A DNA stretch of 13,789 nucleotides. Source: Porphyromonadaceae bacterium UBA7555. Its GTDB lineage: Bacteria > Bacteroidota > Bacteroidia > Bacteroidales > Muribaculaceae. The notes under the pieces are model-generated. The model saw only the letters and a list, made by a program, of their open reading frames with translations, ran no database searches and had not been told where the DNA came from. Positions 5,830-13,789 of this stretch are shown piece after piece. The stretch covers positions 1-13,789 of the forward strand of contig DLLT01000004.1 of assembly GCA_002478045.1 (NCBI GenBank), read 5' to 3'. Both the position numbers and the translations under genes were made by a program. The stretch's first letter is position 1. Each line of letters begins with the position of its first letter.

Positions 5830-7407
5830 ATGAACGATTTGTCATTGAATGATATGAATAAGGATACTCACGATATAAACGCTCAAGGCAATTACTTCGG
5901 CAAGACCGGAGCTGATGCGACTGGGGCTCGCGAGGGCGAGGCTGCCGCGCCGACGGCGGCTGAGGGCTCGGACGAGGCTTTGCGCGATGCTGTTGGCGGC
6001 GAGTATAAGTATGGCTTTGTGAGCGATATCGATACGGATATCATTCCGCGGGGCTTGAATGCGGATGTCGTGCGTCTGATTTCGCAGAAGAAGGGCGAGC
6101 CGGAGTGGCTGCTTGATTTTCGTCTGCGTGCCTACGAGCATTGGCGGACGCTGACGCCGCCCAGATGGGGGCATTTGCAGATGCCGGATATTGATTTCCA
6201 GGCGTTGAGCTATTATGCGGCGCCGCGTCGTAAGTCGGACGCGCCTAAGAGCCTGGAGGAGGTTGACCCGGCTATTTTGGATACGTTCAATCGCTTGGGC
6301 ATTTCGCTGGACGAGCAGAAGGCTTTGTCGGGTATGGCCGTGGATGCGGTTATGGACAGCGTGTCGGTGAAGACGACGCACAAGGAGAAGTTGGCCGAGA
6401 TGGGCATCATCTTCTGCTCGTTTTCGCAGGCGGTGCGCGACTATCCCGACCTGGTGCGGCGCTACCTGGGCAAGGTGGTGCCGTATACGGACAATTTCTA
6501 TGCGGCGCTCAACAGCGCGGTGTTCTCCGACGGGTCGTTTGTGTACATCCCCAAGGGTGTGCGGTGCCCGATGGAGCTGTCTACGTATTTCCGCATCAAT
6601 GCGGCCGGTACGGGTCAGTTTGAGCGCACGCTTATTGTGGCCGATGACGATGCGTATGTAAGCTATCTTGAGGGCTGTACGGCGCCTATGCGTGACGAAA
6701 ATCAGCTTCACGCGGCCATAGTCGAGATTGTGGCCGAGGAGCGTGCCGAGGTCAAGTACTCGACGGTGCAGAACTGGTACGCGGGCGACCGCGAGGGACG
6801 TGGTGGCGTGTACAACCTGGTGACTAAGCGCGGGTTGTGCCGCGGCGACCACTCTAAGATTTCGTGGACGCAGGTGGAGACCGGCAGTGCCATCACATGG
6901 AAGTATCCCGGCTGTATCCTCAAGGGTGACGGCAGCGTTGGCGAGTTCTACAGCGTGGCCGTGACCAATAATTTTCAGCAGGCCGATACGGGCACCAAGA
7001 TGATACACCTGGGGCGCGACACGCGCTCGACTATCGTGAGCAAGGGCATCAGCGCCGGCCGTAGCCAAAACAGCTACCGTGGCTTGGTGCGCGTGGCTCC
7101 CGGAGCCGCCGGGGCCCGTAATTACACGCAGTGCGATTCGCTGCTGCTTGGCGACAGGTGCGGTGCGCACACCTTCCCCGATATAGATGTCGCCACCGAT
7201 GACGCGGTTGTCGAGCACGAGGCTACGACGTCCAAGATCAGTGAGGAGCAGCTGTTTTACTGCAATCAGCGCGGCATCCCTACCGAAGAGGCTGTGGGCT
7301 TGATTGTCAACGGTTATGCCAAAGAAGTAATGAACAAATTGCCGATGGAATTTGCCGTAGAGGCGCAGAAATTGCTGTCCATCACCCTCGAAGGGTCTAT
7401 CGGCTGA
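5830..7407 (+). CDS. sufB: Fe-S cluster assembly scaffold protein SufB
   Basis: SufB forms the SufBC2D complex with SufC and SufD and carries the site where Fe-S clusters are built in the cytosol. The 525-residue product has the family's entry sequence YKYGFVSDIDTDII near residue 57, the MELSTYFRIN region and right-handed beta-helix repeats. EGCTAP contains Cys283. TQCDS contains Cys435, which matches the cysteine (Cys405 in E. coli) known to be essential for sulfur acceptance. The C-terminal part (VEHEATTSKIS, FYCNQRGIP) is standard. About 50 residues precede the conserved start, rich in Ala, Glu and Gly, so the N-terminus is longer than usual. ATG 5830 is preferred over an in-frame TTG at 5824; ATG 5854 is also possible. 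It is the first gene of the operon and ends 23 bases before sufC. Confidence 0.97.
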   Translation: MNDLSLNDMNKDTHDINAQGNYFGKTGADATGAREGEAAAPTAAEGSDEALRDAVGGEYKYGFVSDIDTDIIPRGLNADVVRLISQKKGEPEWLLDFRLRAYEHWRTLTPPRWGHLQMPDIDFQALSYYAAPRRKSDAPKSLEEVDPAILDTFNRLGISLDEQKALSGMAVDAVMDSVSVKTTHKEKLAEMGIIFCSFSQAVRDYPDLVRRYLGKVVPYTDNFYAALNSAVFSDGSFVYIPKGVRCPMELSTYFRINAAGTGQFERTLIVADDDAYVSYLEGCTAPMRDENQLHAAIVEIVAEERAEVKYSTVQNWYAGDREGRGGVYNLVTKRGLCRGDHSKISWTQVETGSAITWKYPGCILKGDGSVGEFYSVAVTNNFQQADTGTKMIHLGRDTRSTIVSKGISAGRSQNSYRGLVRVAPGAAGARNYTQCDSLLLGDRCGAHTFPDIDVATDDAVVEHEATTSKISEEQLFYCNQRGIPTEEAVGLIVNGYAKEVMNKLPMEFAVEAQKLLSITLEGSIG

Positions 7408-7430
7408 GAAACTATATATAGCAAATACTT

Positions 7431-8207
7431 ATGAGCAACGATATATTATTACAGGTCAAGGGGCTGCACGCCTCCACGACCGAAGGCAAGGAAATACTCA
7501 AAGGTATCGACCTGACCATACGTCCGGGCGAGGTGCACGCCATCATGGGGCCTAACGGCTCGGGCAAGAGTACGCTCAGCGGCGTGCTGGCCGGCGATCC
7601 GCGTTTTGTGGTGACGGCCGGCACGGCCACCTTGGGTGATGCCGACCTGCTGAAGTTGTCGCCCGAAGATCGCAGCCACGAAGGCCTGTTTCTGTCCTTC
7701 CAGTACCCGGTGGAAATTCCCGGGGTGAGCATGGTCAACTTTATGCGCGCGGCCGTCAATGCCAAGCGTCGTTATCAGGGCCTTGAGCCCCTGGGTGCCG
7801 CCGATTTTTTGAAGCTTATGCGTCAGAAGCGCTCCATCGTCGAGTTGGACAACAAGCTGGCCTCGCGTTCGGTGAACGAGGGCTTCTCCGGCGGCGAGAA
7901 AAAGCGCAACGAAATCTTTCAGATGGCGGTGCTCGAGCCTCGGCTGAGCATCCTTGACGAGACCGATTCGGGCCTCGATATTGATGCCCTGCGCATTGTC
8001 GCATCCGGCGTCAATCGCCTGCGCACCGACCGCAACGCCACCATTGTCATTACTCACTATCAGCGCTTGCTGGATTACATCAAGCCCGATGTGGTACACA
8101 TATTATATAAGGGACGTATAGTCTACACCGGCGGTCCCGAATTGGCGCTCGAACTGGAACAGCGCGGCTACGACTGGATCAAGGAACAAGTGGACGGAAT
8201 TCAATGA
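7431..8207 (+). CDS. sufC: Fe-S assembly ATPase SufC
   Basis: SufC is the ABC-type ATPase of the SufBC2D complex; its ATP-driven dimerisation opens the SufB-SufD interface for cluster assembly. It has no membrane partner. The 258-residue length is typical. Walker A is GPNGSGKS (40-47), the ABC signature is FSGGEKKR (152-159), Walker B is LSILDE ending at D176-E177, the D-loop is SGLD (180-183) and the H-loop histidine is His209 in ITHYQ. The FSGGEKKRNEI form of the signature is characteristic of SufC. ATG 7431 lies 23 bases after sufB, and sufD begins 13 bases after its stop, which makes one transcription unit very likely. Confidence 0.98.
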   Translation: MSNDILLQVKGLHASTTEGKEILKGIDLTIRPGEVHAIMGPNGSGKSTLSGVLAGDPRFVVTAGTATLGDADLLKLSPEDRSHEGLFLSFQYPVEIPGVSMVNFMRAAVNAKRRYQGLEPLGAADFLKLMRQKRSIVELDNKLASRSVNEGFSGGEKKRNEIFQMAVLEPRLSILDETDSGLDIDALRIVASGVNRLRTDRNATIVITHYQRLLDYIKPDVVHILYKGRIVYTGGPELALELEQRGYDWIKEQVDGIQ

Positions 8208-8220
8208 AAGGGCTTATAGT

Positions 8221-9597
8221 ATGAACGCCAATCCATTGCAACAATACATCGATCTGGCCCGCGACCATCGCGCCCTTCTTGACCGGGAGTCGCCGGCGGC
8301 GATGAACGCCCTGCGCGACCGCGCCGCCGAGGTGTGCGCCTCCGTGGAGCTGCCTCGCTATGGCAGCCGCCCCTACCTGTACACATCGCTACGCCGAATG
8401 TTTGAGCCCGATTTGGGCGTCAATATATCGCGCCTGCCATTCAGCGCCACCGCCGCCGATGCCTTCCGCTGTCGAGTGCCCAATATCAGCACCGCCGTCG
8501 GAGTCGTGGCCAACGACACTTTTGCCGATGATCAGCCCGCCTTGGCCAACCTCGGCGAGGGTGTCACCATCTGCAGCCTTCGCCGCGCCGCCACCCTGAT
8601 GCCCGAGGTGCTGCAACGCCATTACGGCACCATTGTCGACATCAATGACACGCGCAACGGCGACCGCGCCGCAGTGGCCTTGAACACACTTTTGGCGCAG
8701 GATGGCGTACTGGTGCATATCGCACGCGGCGTAAAGGCCGACCGAACCATACAGCTGGTGCAGGTGCTCAATGCCGCCGTTCCGACGCTGGCCGTGCGCC
8801 GTTTGCTTATAGTCCTCGAAGCCGGCGCCGAAGCCTCGTTGCTGTTGTGCGACCACACTGCTGCAGGTGCTGCTGCGTCCACCATCTCGCAAGTTACGGA
8901 GATTTACCTCGGCGAGGATGCCTCGCTGTCGCTGTACACACTCGAAGAATCGGCCGCCGACACCTCGCGTCTATGTCGTACCGGGGTGCGAGCCTGCCGC
9001 GGCGCACACCTGTCGATGTCTCCTATTACACTGCTGTGTGGTACCAGCCGCAACAACATTGCCGTGTCCCTCGAAGGCGAAGGCGCCGAATGCAACATTA
9101 ACGGCATGGCCCTGGCCGACGGCTCTATGGTGGCCGACAACAACTCGGTTGTCTACCACAAGGCGCCCCGTTGTACCACAATGCAAAATTTTCGCTACGT
9201 GATTGACGACCAGGCCCGCGGTTCTTTCGAGGGTATGATACACGTTGCCGAGGGTGCGCATCACACCAACGGCGAACAAAACAATCGCAATGTCCTGCTG
9301 TCCAATGGTGCCCGTATGCACTCGCTGCCGCAGCTTGAGATATACTGCGACGACGTCAAATGCGGCCACGGCAGCGCCACCGGACGCCTGGACGAGCGCC
9401 AGATGTTCTATATGCAAAGCCGCGGTATCCCCGCCGACGCAGCACGTACTATGCTCATCCAAGCCTTTATGGCAGATATCTTGGAAGCAATACGACTGGA
9501 ACCGCTGCGCCTGCGTCTGCAGATGCTTGTCGACAATCGCCTACGTCGTGATGCTGCTCCTTCGGGATGCGCCGACTGCAATATTTGTCCGCAATAA
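8221..9597 (+). CDS. sufD: Fe-S assembly scaffold protein SufD
   Basis: SufD is the SufB paralogue that completes the SufBC2D scaffold and contributes to iron acquisition. The 458-residue product shows the SufD beta-helix core and the hallmark CDDVKCGHGSATG. Its His383 corresponds to the conserved histidine (His360 in E. coli) implicated in cluster assembly. RQMFYMQSRGIP follows, as in SufB/SufD C-terminal helical domains. The N-terminus (QQYIDLARDHRALL) is the divergent helical part usual for SufD. The protein ends in a short Cys-rich tail, CADCNICPQ, with three cysteines spaced CxxCxxC. The start is the first ATG, 13 bases after sufC. sufS follows 14 bases after the stop. Confidence 0.96.
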   Translation: MNANPLQQYIDLARDHRALLDRESPAAMNALRDRAAEVCASVELPRYGSRPYLYTSLRRMFEPDLGVNISRLPFSATAADAFRCRVPNISTAVGVVANDTFADDQPALANLGEGVTICSLRRAATLMPEVLQRHYGTIVDINDTRNGDRAAVALNTLLAQDGVLVHIARGVKADRTIQLVQVLNAAVPTLAVRRLLIVLEAGAEASLLLCDHTAAGAAASTISQVTEIYLGEDASLSLYTLEESAADTSRLCRTGVRACRGAHLSMSPITLLCGTSRNNIAVSLEGEGAECNINGMALADGSMVADNNSVVYHKAPRCTTMQNFRYVIDDQARGSFEGMIHVAEGAHHTNGEQNNRNVLLSNGARMHSLPQLEIYCDDVKCGHGSATGRLDERQMFYMQSRGIPADAARTMLIQAFMADILEAIRLEPLRLRLQMLVDNRLRRDAAPSGCADCNICPQ

Positions 9598-9611
9598 TAT
9601 TTCATAAGCCA

Positions 9612-10847
9612 ATGTCCGACATCAAATTAGACATCGAAAATATCCGCGGCCAATTTGCCATACTCAGCCGCAAGGTCAACAATCGTCCGCTTGTCTACCT
9701 GGACAATGCCGCCACCTCGCAGACCCCGGCACGCGTGCTCAATACACTTGAGGAGATGTACACCTGCCACCATGCCAACGTCCACCGCGGCGTACATAGC
9801 ATTTCGCAGGAAGCGACAGACCGCCTCGAGCACGTACGCCATCGCGTGGCTATGCGTCTGGGTGCCGCCTCGGATCAAGAAATCATCTTCACTCGCGGCA
9901 CTACCGAGTCCGTCAATCTTGTGGCCGATACATATTGTCGACTACTATCGCCCGGCGATGAGATCCTCGTGACTGTTATGGAACACCACTCGGATATCGT
10001 TCCGTGGCAATTGGCAGCCCAACGTAACGGGCTGAAAGTCCGCGCCGCCGGCATTCGTCCCGATGGGTCTTTGGACCTTGATACAGTGTCCGCCATCTTG
10101 AGCGAGGGTCGTGTACGTCTTGTCGCCGTTTGCCACGTCTCCAACGTCTTGGGTACTGTCAATCCCGTGCGCCGTATCGCCGATATGGCACATGCCGCCG
10201 GTGCCGTCGTTCTGGTGGACGGCGCTCAAGCCGCCGCGCACATGCTCATAGACGTGGCCGCCCTTGGCGCCGACTTCTACGCCTTCTCGTCGCACAAAAT
10301 GTACGGTCCCACGGGCGTCGGCGTCCTATACGGGCGACGCGAACTGCTGGAGAAGATGCCGCCTTATCAAGGTGGCGGAGAGATGATTGCGCACGTTGAC
10401 ATCGACCATGCTACATTTGCCGATTTGCCCTTCAAATTCGAGGCCGGGACGCCCGACTTTACCGCCGTGGCCGCCTTCGATGCCGCTTTCGACTTTATGG
10501 ACAGCATCGGCATCGAAGCTATGGCCGCTCACGAACATATGCTGCTCCACGAGGCCACGCGTCTGATGCGCGAGCGTCTACCCGGCGTACGCATCTTCGG
10601 CACTACGCCCGACAAAGAGCCTGTGATTTCGTTCCTCCTCGATGGTATACACCACTACGACACCGGGATGCTGCTGGACCAACTCGGTATAGCCGTCCGC
10701 ACCGGACACCATTGCGCACAACCGCTGATGACAGCCCTCGGAATCGAAGGCTGCGTAAGAGCTTCATTCGCAGTGTACAACACTATAGACGAAGTACACG
10801 CCTTTGTAGACGGGCTTGTCCGCGTCCAAAATATGATAAAGAATTAA
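9612..10847 (+). CDS. sufS: Cysteine desulfurase SufS
   Basis: SufS is a PLP enzyme that converts L-cysteine to L-alanine and holds the sulfur as a persulfide for the SufBCD scaffold. The 411-residue product has the family front (VYLDNAATSQTP, ANVHRGVHSISQEAT), a PLP-stacking histidine in MEHHSDIVPWQ (His125/126), the PLP lysine K229 in SSHKMYGPTG and the catalytic Cys368 in RTGHHCAQPLM. The GHHCAQP loop marks group II desulfurases (SufS/CsdA type), which need a SufE- or SufU-type partner; none is encoded here. ATG 9612 gives the usual N-terminus. The frame stays open upstream to 9567, but that would overlap sufD. Confidence 0.97.
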   Translation: MSDIKLDIENIRGQFAILSRKVNNRPLVYLDNAATSQTPARVLNTLEEMYTCHHANVHRGVHSISQEATDRLEHVRHRVAMRLGAASDQEIIFTRGTTESVNLVADTYCRLLSPGDEILVTVMEHHSDIVPWQLAAQRNGLKVRAAGIRPDGSLDLDTVSAILSEGRVRLVAVCHVSNVLGTVNPVRRIADMAHAAGAVVLVDGAQAAAHMLIDVAALGADFYAFSSHKMYGPTGVGVLYGRRELLEKMPPYQGGGEMIAHVDIDHATFADLPFKFEAGTPDFTAVAAFDAAFDFMDSIGIEAMAAHEHMLLHEATRLMRERLPGVRIFGTTPDKEPVISFLLDGIHHYDTGMLLDQLGIAVRTGHHCAQPLMTALGIEGCVRASFAVYNTIDEVHAFVDGLVRVQNMIKN

Positions 10848-10890
10848 TACACCCAAAGACGGCGTTATGCCACGTACAGCTCAGCAAAGT

Positions 10891-11904
10891 ATGAACAAAA
10901 CGATATTCATAACACTGACGATATTTCTTACAGCGGTCTTTTACGGATGCTCCGGGCCGGACTCTTTCGAAGTCAAAGGCCATGTAAAAGGCGATGCAAC
11001 CATCAATCTCAGGGCATTATACTACGTCGATGGGGCACTCCAAAGTTCGATATTCCCGGCAGATCGCGGCTCGTTCACCTTCAAGGGGCGTGCCCCCGAA
11101 GGCGCCGTTGTCGAGATTTTGGACAATGACTATCGCCTTCTCGGGCGCTTCTATGCCGTGAATGGTGATGAAATAGACGTGACCATAGATCCCCAATCGC
11201 CCGCTTCCGCTAAAGTCAACAAGGGCAACGACATAGCCGTACGCTGGGCACAGTGGCTCAACGCAAATGCCAAGACACTTGACAGCCGCAACAGCGCGGC
11301 CATCAACGCTTTGGCTGCGAAATATGTCAAAGCTCATCCGCAAGACGTAGTCTCGACGCTTATTGTCACCACGATATATGACGCATCGGCCGACCCGGAA
11401 GGAGCATCTAAGTTGCTGTCTATCATCACCCCCGAGGCTCGTCCGACGGCGCTTACAGACGCCTTTGCCACGCTGCTGACGTATGCTGATACGAGCGCGG
11501 GCAAACGGCGTGTGTCTCCGTTGACGCTTATGGCTCAGGGTGATACGGTGACCACATTCAGCCCACGAAAGCATCGACTCAGCCTCCTGGTATTCTCTGA
11601 CGAAAATTGCGGGCGTGCCGACAGTATCGTCCCGGCGCTGCGCCGTCTTCGCAAGGCCCACACCGATAAGGCTTTGGGTATAATAGACATATCGTTGGAT
11701 ACGGACACCCTGGCATGGCTGCGCAGTGTGCGCAACGACACGGTCACTTGGGACGTAGCGTGGGGCGTTGGGGGTGTTGCTTCCGCAGCGCTGAGGCCGC
11801 TGGCCATACCTCGCCTTCCGTACTTCATCGTCACGGACAGTGTCGGCGCGCAGGTTTATCGCGGTGCGTCCATCTCGCAAGCCCTCAAGCAAGTAGATAA
11901 ATAG
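10891..11904 (+). CDS. DUF4369-like lipoprotein with degenerate thioredoxin fold
   Basis: This 337-residue protein begins with a lipoprotein-type signal (MNKTIFITLTIF...) and a likely lipidated Cys20 in FYGC, a relaxed lipobox as often seen in Bacteroidetes. Residues about 25-105 form a beta-sandwich of DUF4369 type (GHVKGDATINL, SFTFKG, FYAVNGDEIDVTI). A helical middle follows. Residues about 228-335 resemble a thioredoxin/TlpA fold: strand LSLLVFS, then C240-G-R-A243 in place of CxxC, a later strand, and the cis-proline element LPYF with Pro310. The second redox cysteine is replaced by Ala, so disulfide exchange is unlikely. It should sit in the periplasm or outer membrane. ATG 10891 gives the signal peptide; an ATG at 10867 adds eight residues. 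It lies 43 bases after sufS and 28 before yifB and may share their transcript. The exact role is unknown. Confidence 0.85.
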   Translation: MNKTIFITLTIFLTAVFYGCSGPDSFEVKGHVKGDATINLRALYYVDGALQSSIFPADRGSFTFKGRAPEGAVVEILDNDYRLLGRFYAVNGDEIDVTIDPQSPASAKVNKGNDIAVRWAQWLNANAKTLDSRNSAAINALAAKYVKAHPQDVVSTLIVTTIYDASADPEGASKLLSIITPEARPTALTDAFATLLTYADTSAGKRRVSPLTLMAQGDTVTTFSPRKHRLSLLVFSDENCGRADSIVPALRRLRKAHTDKALGIIDISLDTDTLAWLRSVRNDTVTWDVAWGVGGVASAALRPLAIPRLPYFIVTDSVGAQVYRGASISQALKQVDK

Positions 11905-11932
11905 CCCATAATCCGCCAATAATAACATCCGT

Positions 11933-13507
11933 ATGCTTGTCAAGATACACGGCGCTGCCATTCAAGGCATAGATGCCATAGGCGTGGACATAGAACTGAC
12001 CGCTGTCCACAACCCTTCGACTCTCATTACCATCGTGGGGCTGCCGGACACGGCTGTCAAGGAGTCGGTAGACCGCGTGCGCTCGGCCATACGCGAAAGC
12101 GGATACGCTGTACCTACCGGGATCACAACCATCAACTTAGCCCCGGCGGACGTCAAGAAAGAGGGTAGTGCGTACGACCTGCCAATAGCCATCGCGCACC
12201 TTATAGCCAACGAGGTGATTTCGGCGCCTTCGGTGGATCGCTTTATGATTATGGGTGAATTGTCGCTTGATGGTAGCGTTCGTCCCATACGCGGTGCCCT
12301 ATGTATGGCCATTTTGGCTCGCAATGCCGGTTTCGATGCCATCATTCTGCCGAGAGACAATGCGGCCGAAGCGGCCGTTGTAGATGGTATCGATGTTATA
12401 GGCGTCGAAAATCTCAAGCAGGTGGCCAATTTGCTGTGCGGGGTGGCGGATATCGCACCCACGCGCAGTGATGTGAACGCACTGTTTGCTACAACGGATA
12501 ATGACAACGCCTTGGACTTCAGTGATGTAAGAGGTCAGGAAGAGGTTAAAAAGGCCCTGGAAATCGCTTGCGCCGGCGGCCATAATATCCTGATGATAGG
12601 TTCGCCCGGCTCGGGCAAGTCAATGATGGCCAAGTTGCTGCCTACTATTTTGCCGCCGCTGACGCTGGAAGAAGCGTTGGAAACCACGCGAATACACTCG
12701 GTGGCCGGAAAATTGCCAGGCGGTAGCCATTTGCTTACACGCCGCCCGTTCCGTGCACCGCACCATACGATTTCGCCTGTCGCACTCGTCGGCGGAGGAG
12801 TCAACCCCATGCCGGGCGAAATTTCACTGGCGCATAATGGAGTCTTGTTCCTTGACGAATTCCCCGAATTCAACCGCCAGGTGCTGGAAGTATTACGCCA
12901 GCCGCTTGAGGACGGCGACATCTGCGTCAGCCGTGCAAAGTATTCGGTGACTTATCCGGCGCGTTTTATGCTCGTGGCGTCTATGAACCCCTGTCCGTGT
13001 GGCTATTACAACCACCCTACGCGTATGTGCACCTGTCCGCCCGGAGCTGTATTACGCTATAAAAACCGTATTTCGGGACCCCTGCTCGATCGCATTGACC
13101 TGCACGTTCAGGTCCAGCCGGTGGACTTCAATACCCTCGCCGACAGCGCCCCGGCCGAAAGCAGCGCCGAGATACGCGCACGCGTCATCGCCGCTCGCGA
13201 AATCCAGCGTCGCCGTTTTGCCGACATCGAGGGCGTGCATTGCAATGCACAAATGAATAGCAACTTGATACGCCGATTCTGTGCCATAGACGACCGCGGT
13301 CGGGCCATACTCGAGCGTGCGATACGACTGTACGGTTTTTCGGCAAGAGCTTACGACCGTATATTGCGCGTGGCCCGCACCATCGCCGACCTCGAAGGCC
13401 TTGACGCAATCGATGCACGGCACATCGGACGTGCGTGTATGATGCGTTCGTTCGAACGCGAGGACTGGGGTGTGACCAACCTTAATCCCTCCAAGCACCA
13501 GAGCTGA
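11933..13507 (+). CDS. comM: YifB/ComM family Mg-chelatase-like AAA+ ATPase
   Basis: This 524-residue product has the complete three-part architecture: an N-terminal ChlI/Lon-S5-like domain (about 1-150, with VGLPDTAVKES and NLAPADVKKEG), a central AAA+ Mg-chelatase domain (about 190-395) and a C-terminal Mg-chelatase_C helical domain (about 405-510). Walker A is GSPGSGKS (223-230), Walker B is VLFLDE ending D308-E309, and a four-cysteine element CPCG...CTC covers C354, C356, C366 and C368. SGPLLDRIDLHV is the usual family motif after it. In Gram-negative bacteria ComM is a hexameric helicase that promotes branch migration during natural transformation; in Bacteroidales the role is inferred. 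Despite old names it is not a chlorophyll enzyme or a protease. Confidence 0.96.
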   Translation: MLVKIHGAAIQGIDAIGVDIELTAVHNPSTLITIVGLPDTAVKESVDRVRSAIRESGYAVPTGITTINLAPADVKKEGSAYDLPIAIAHLIANEVISAPSVDRFMIMGELSLDGSVRPIRGALCMAILARNAGFDAIILPRDNAAEAAVVDGIDVIGVENLKQVANLLCGVADIAPTRSDVNALFATTDNDNALDFSDVRGQEEVKKALEIACAGGHNILMIGSPGSGKSMMAKLLPTILPPLTLEEALETTRIHSVAGKLPGGSHLLTRRPFRAPHHTISPVALVGGGVNPMPGEISLAHNGVLFLDEFPEFNRQVLEVLRQPLEDGDICVSRAKYSVTYPARFMLVASMNPCPCGYYNHPTRMCTCPPGAVLRYKNRISGPLLDRIDLHVQVQPVDFNTLADSAPAESSAEIRARVIAAREIQRRRFADIEGVHCNAQMNSNLIRRFCAIDDRGRAILERAIRLYGFSARAYDRILRVARTIADLEGLDAIDARHIGRACMMRSFEREDWGVTNLNPSKHQS

Positions 13508-13538
13508 CACCTTTGTCATATCTTTTCGATCAAGATTA

Positions 13539-13610
13539 TTCCGCGTTTGCACTGCATTAAATAGTGTAGACAGTGTTTCGGTCTGAAAAAACGGCGATAT
13601 AGACGCGGAA
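13539..13610. repeat. Nested inverted repeat downstream of yifB
   Basis: TTCCGCG (13539-13545) and CGCGGAA (13604-13610) are perfect complements 58 bases apart. Inside lie two short hairpins, CACT...AGTG and AGAC...GTCT. The whole could fold as a small three-way junction. Either the mRNA end of yifB or an independent element is possible; the pairing is modest. Confidence 0.3.
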
Positions 13611-13760
13611 ATAGTACGTATATGATAGTGCGGGAAATTTAGTCAACGATACCGAAAACGATATGCGGCAGCGCAAGTGTAATTGATAAAAAGCTATTGC
13701 ATATACAGATGACGGCAGAAAAGTAAGGCGGATTTGCTTGCAATGTGATAGTTGCTCCCA

Positions 13761-13785
13761 TAACACAGTGTTAAACCCTGTTAAA
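13761..13785. promoter_or_regulatory. Palindrome and 10-base-phased direct repeat, possible operator
   Basis: TAACACAGTGTTA (13761-13773) is a 13-base palindrome around a central A. TGTTAAA occurs at 13769-13775 and again at 13779-13785, exactly 10 bases apart, one DNA helical turn. Such phased repeats are common where a regulator dimer binds one face of the DNA. The target gene would lie to the right, outside the window. Confidence 0.35.
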
Positions 13786-13789
13786 ATTC

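Larger units (their letters stand above)
13508..13789. other. Non-coding interval after yifB
   Basis: No protein gene is convincing in these 282 bases; a 69-codon open frame on the minus strand (13557-13766) has no recognisable features and is treated as chance. No clear intrinsic terminator follows yifB. The interval holds a nested inverted repeat (13539-13610) and a palindrome with direct repeats near the end (13761-13785), so it may be the control region of a gene beyond the window. Confidence 0.5.

Noticed and set aside
5842..7218. 458-codon open frame on the - strand opposite sufB
   Set aside because: It is exactly antisense to a clear sufB, is rich in Arg/His/Ala low-complexity sequence and has no domain; long antisense frames are expected in GC-rich genes.
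11017..11961. 314-codon open frame on the - strand opposite the lipoprotein gene
   Set aside because: It is antisense to a gene with a signal peptide and domain match, and its own product shows no motif.
1..13789. CRISPR arrays, tRNA or rRNA genes
   Set aside because: No spaced direct repeats, cloverleaf with conserved arms, or rRNA-like sequence was seen on either strand.

Overview
The window looks like a chromosomal piece of a Bacteroidales bacterium, probably near Muribaculaceae. Two kinds of evidence support this. Candidate promoters have the Bacteroidetes -7 element TAnnTTTG. The genes include a sufB-C-D-S operon, a Bacteroidetes-type DUF4369/thioredoxin-fold lipoprotein and a yifB/comM homologue. 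The family-level placement is inferred from general style, not from a marker gene.

There are two regions of different character. The left part (about 1-5100) is visibly AT-richer and looks accessory. It opens with about 300 bases that have no convincing protein gene but fold, on the + strand, into three successive hairpins ending in an intrinsic terminator (265-303). A further hairpin (329-350) sits directly before a tight, all-plus-strand five-gene cassette (365-5103). The cassette encodes (1) a four-TM protein with a large extracytoplasmic helical loop, (2) a P-loop GTPase with GxxxxGKT, ExPG and NKxD motifs, (3) a cytoplasmic-domain/coiled-coil/TM/Ig-like protein, (4) a retropepsin-like aspartic protease lipoprotein and (5) a tail-anchored protein whose cytoplasmic domain resembles that of gene 3. 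Intergenic gaps are 48, 3, -14 and 4 bases, so genes 2-5 are probably translated from one message. I do not recognise this combination as a named system. The layout (cytosolic GTPase, two membrane-anchored partners, one multi-pass protein, one envelope protease) suggests a trans-envelope GTPase signalling or conflict device, and this is the main item of interest.

Between 5104 and 5829 is a scar-like interval. It holds a promoter-driven remnant of an IS3-type OrfA and a GC-rich stretch that appears to be the long leader of the suf operon.

The right part (5830-13507) is GC-rich and housekeeping in nature. SufB, SufC and SufD form the Fe-S scaffold complex and SufS supplies persulfide sulfur; no sufE/sufU is present here. 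A DUF4369-like lipoprotein with a disabled thioredoxin motif and the ComM/YifB AAA+ ATPase follow in the same direction. The last 282 bases are non-coding, with a nested inverted repeat and a palindrome/direct-repeat cluster that may be the control region of a gene beyond the window.
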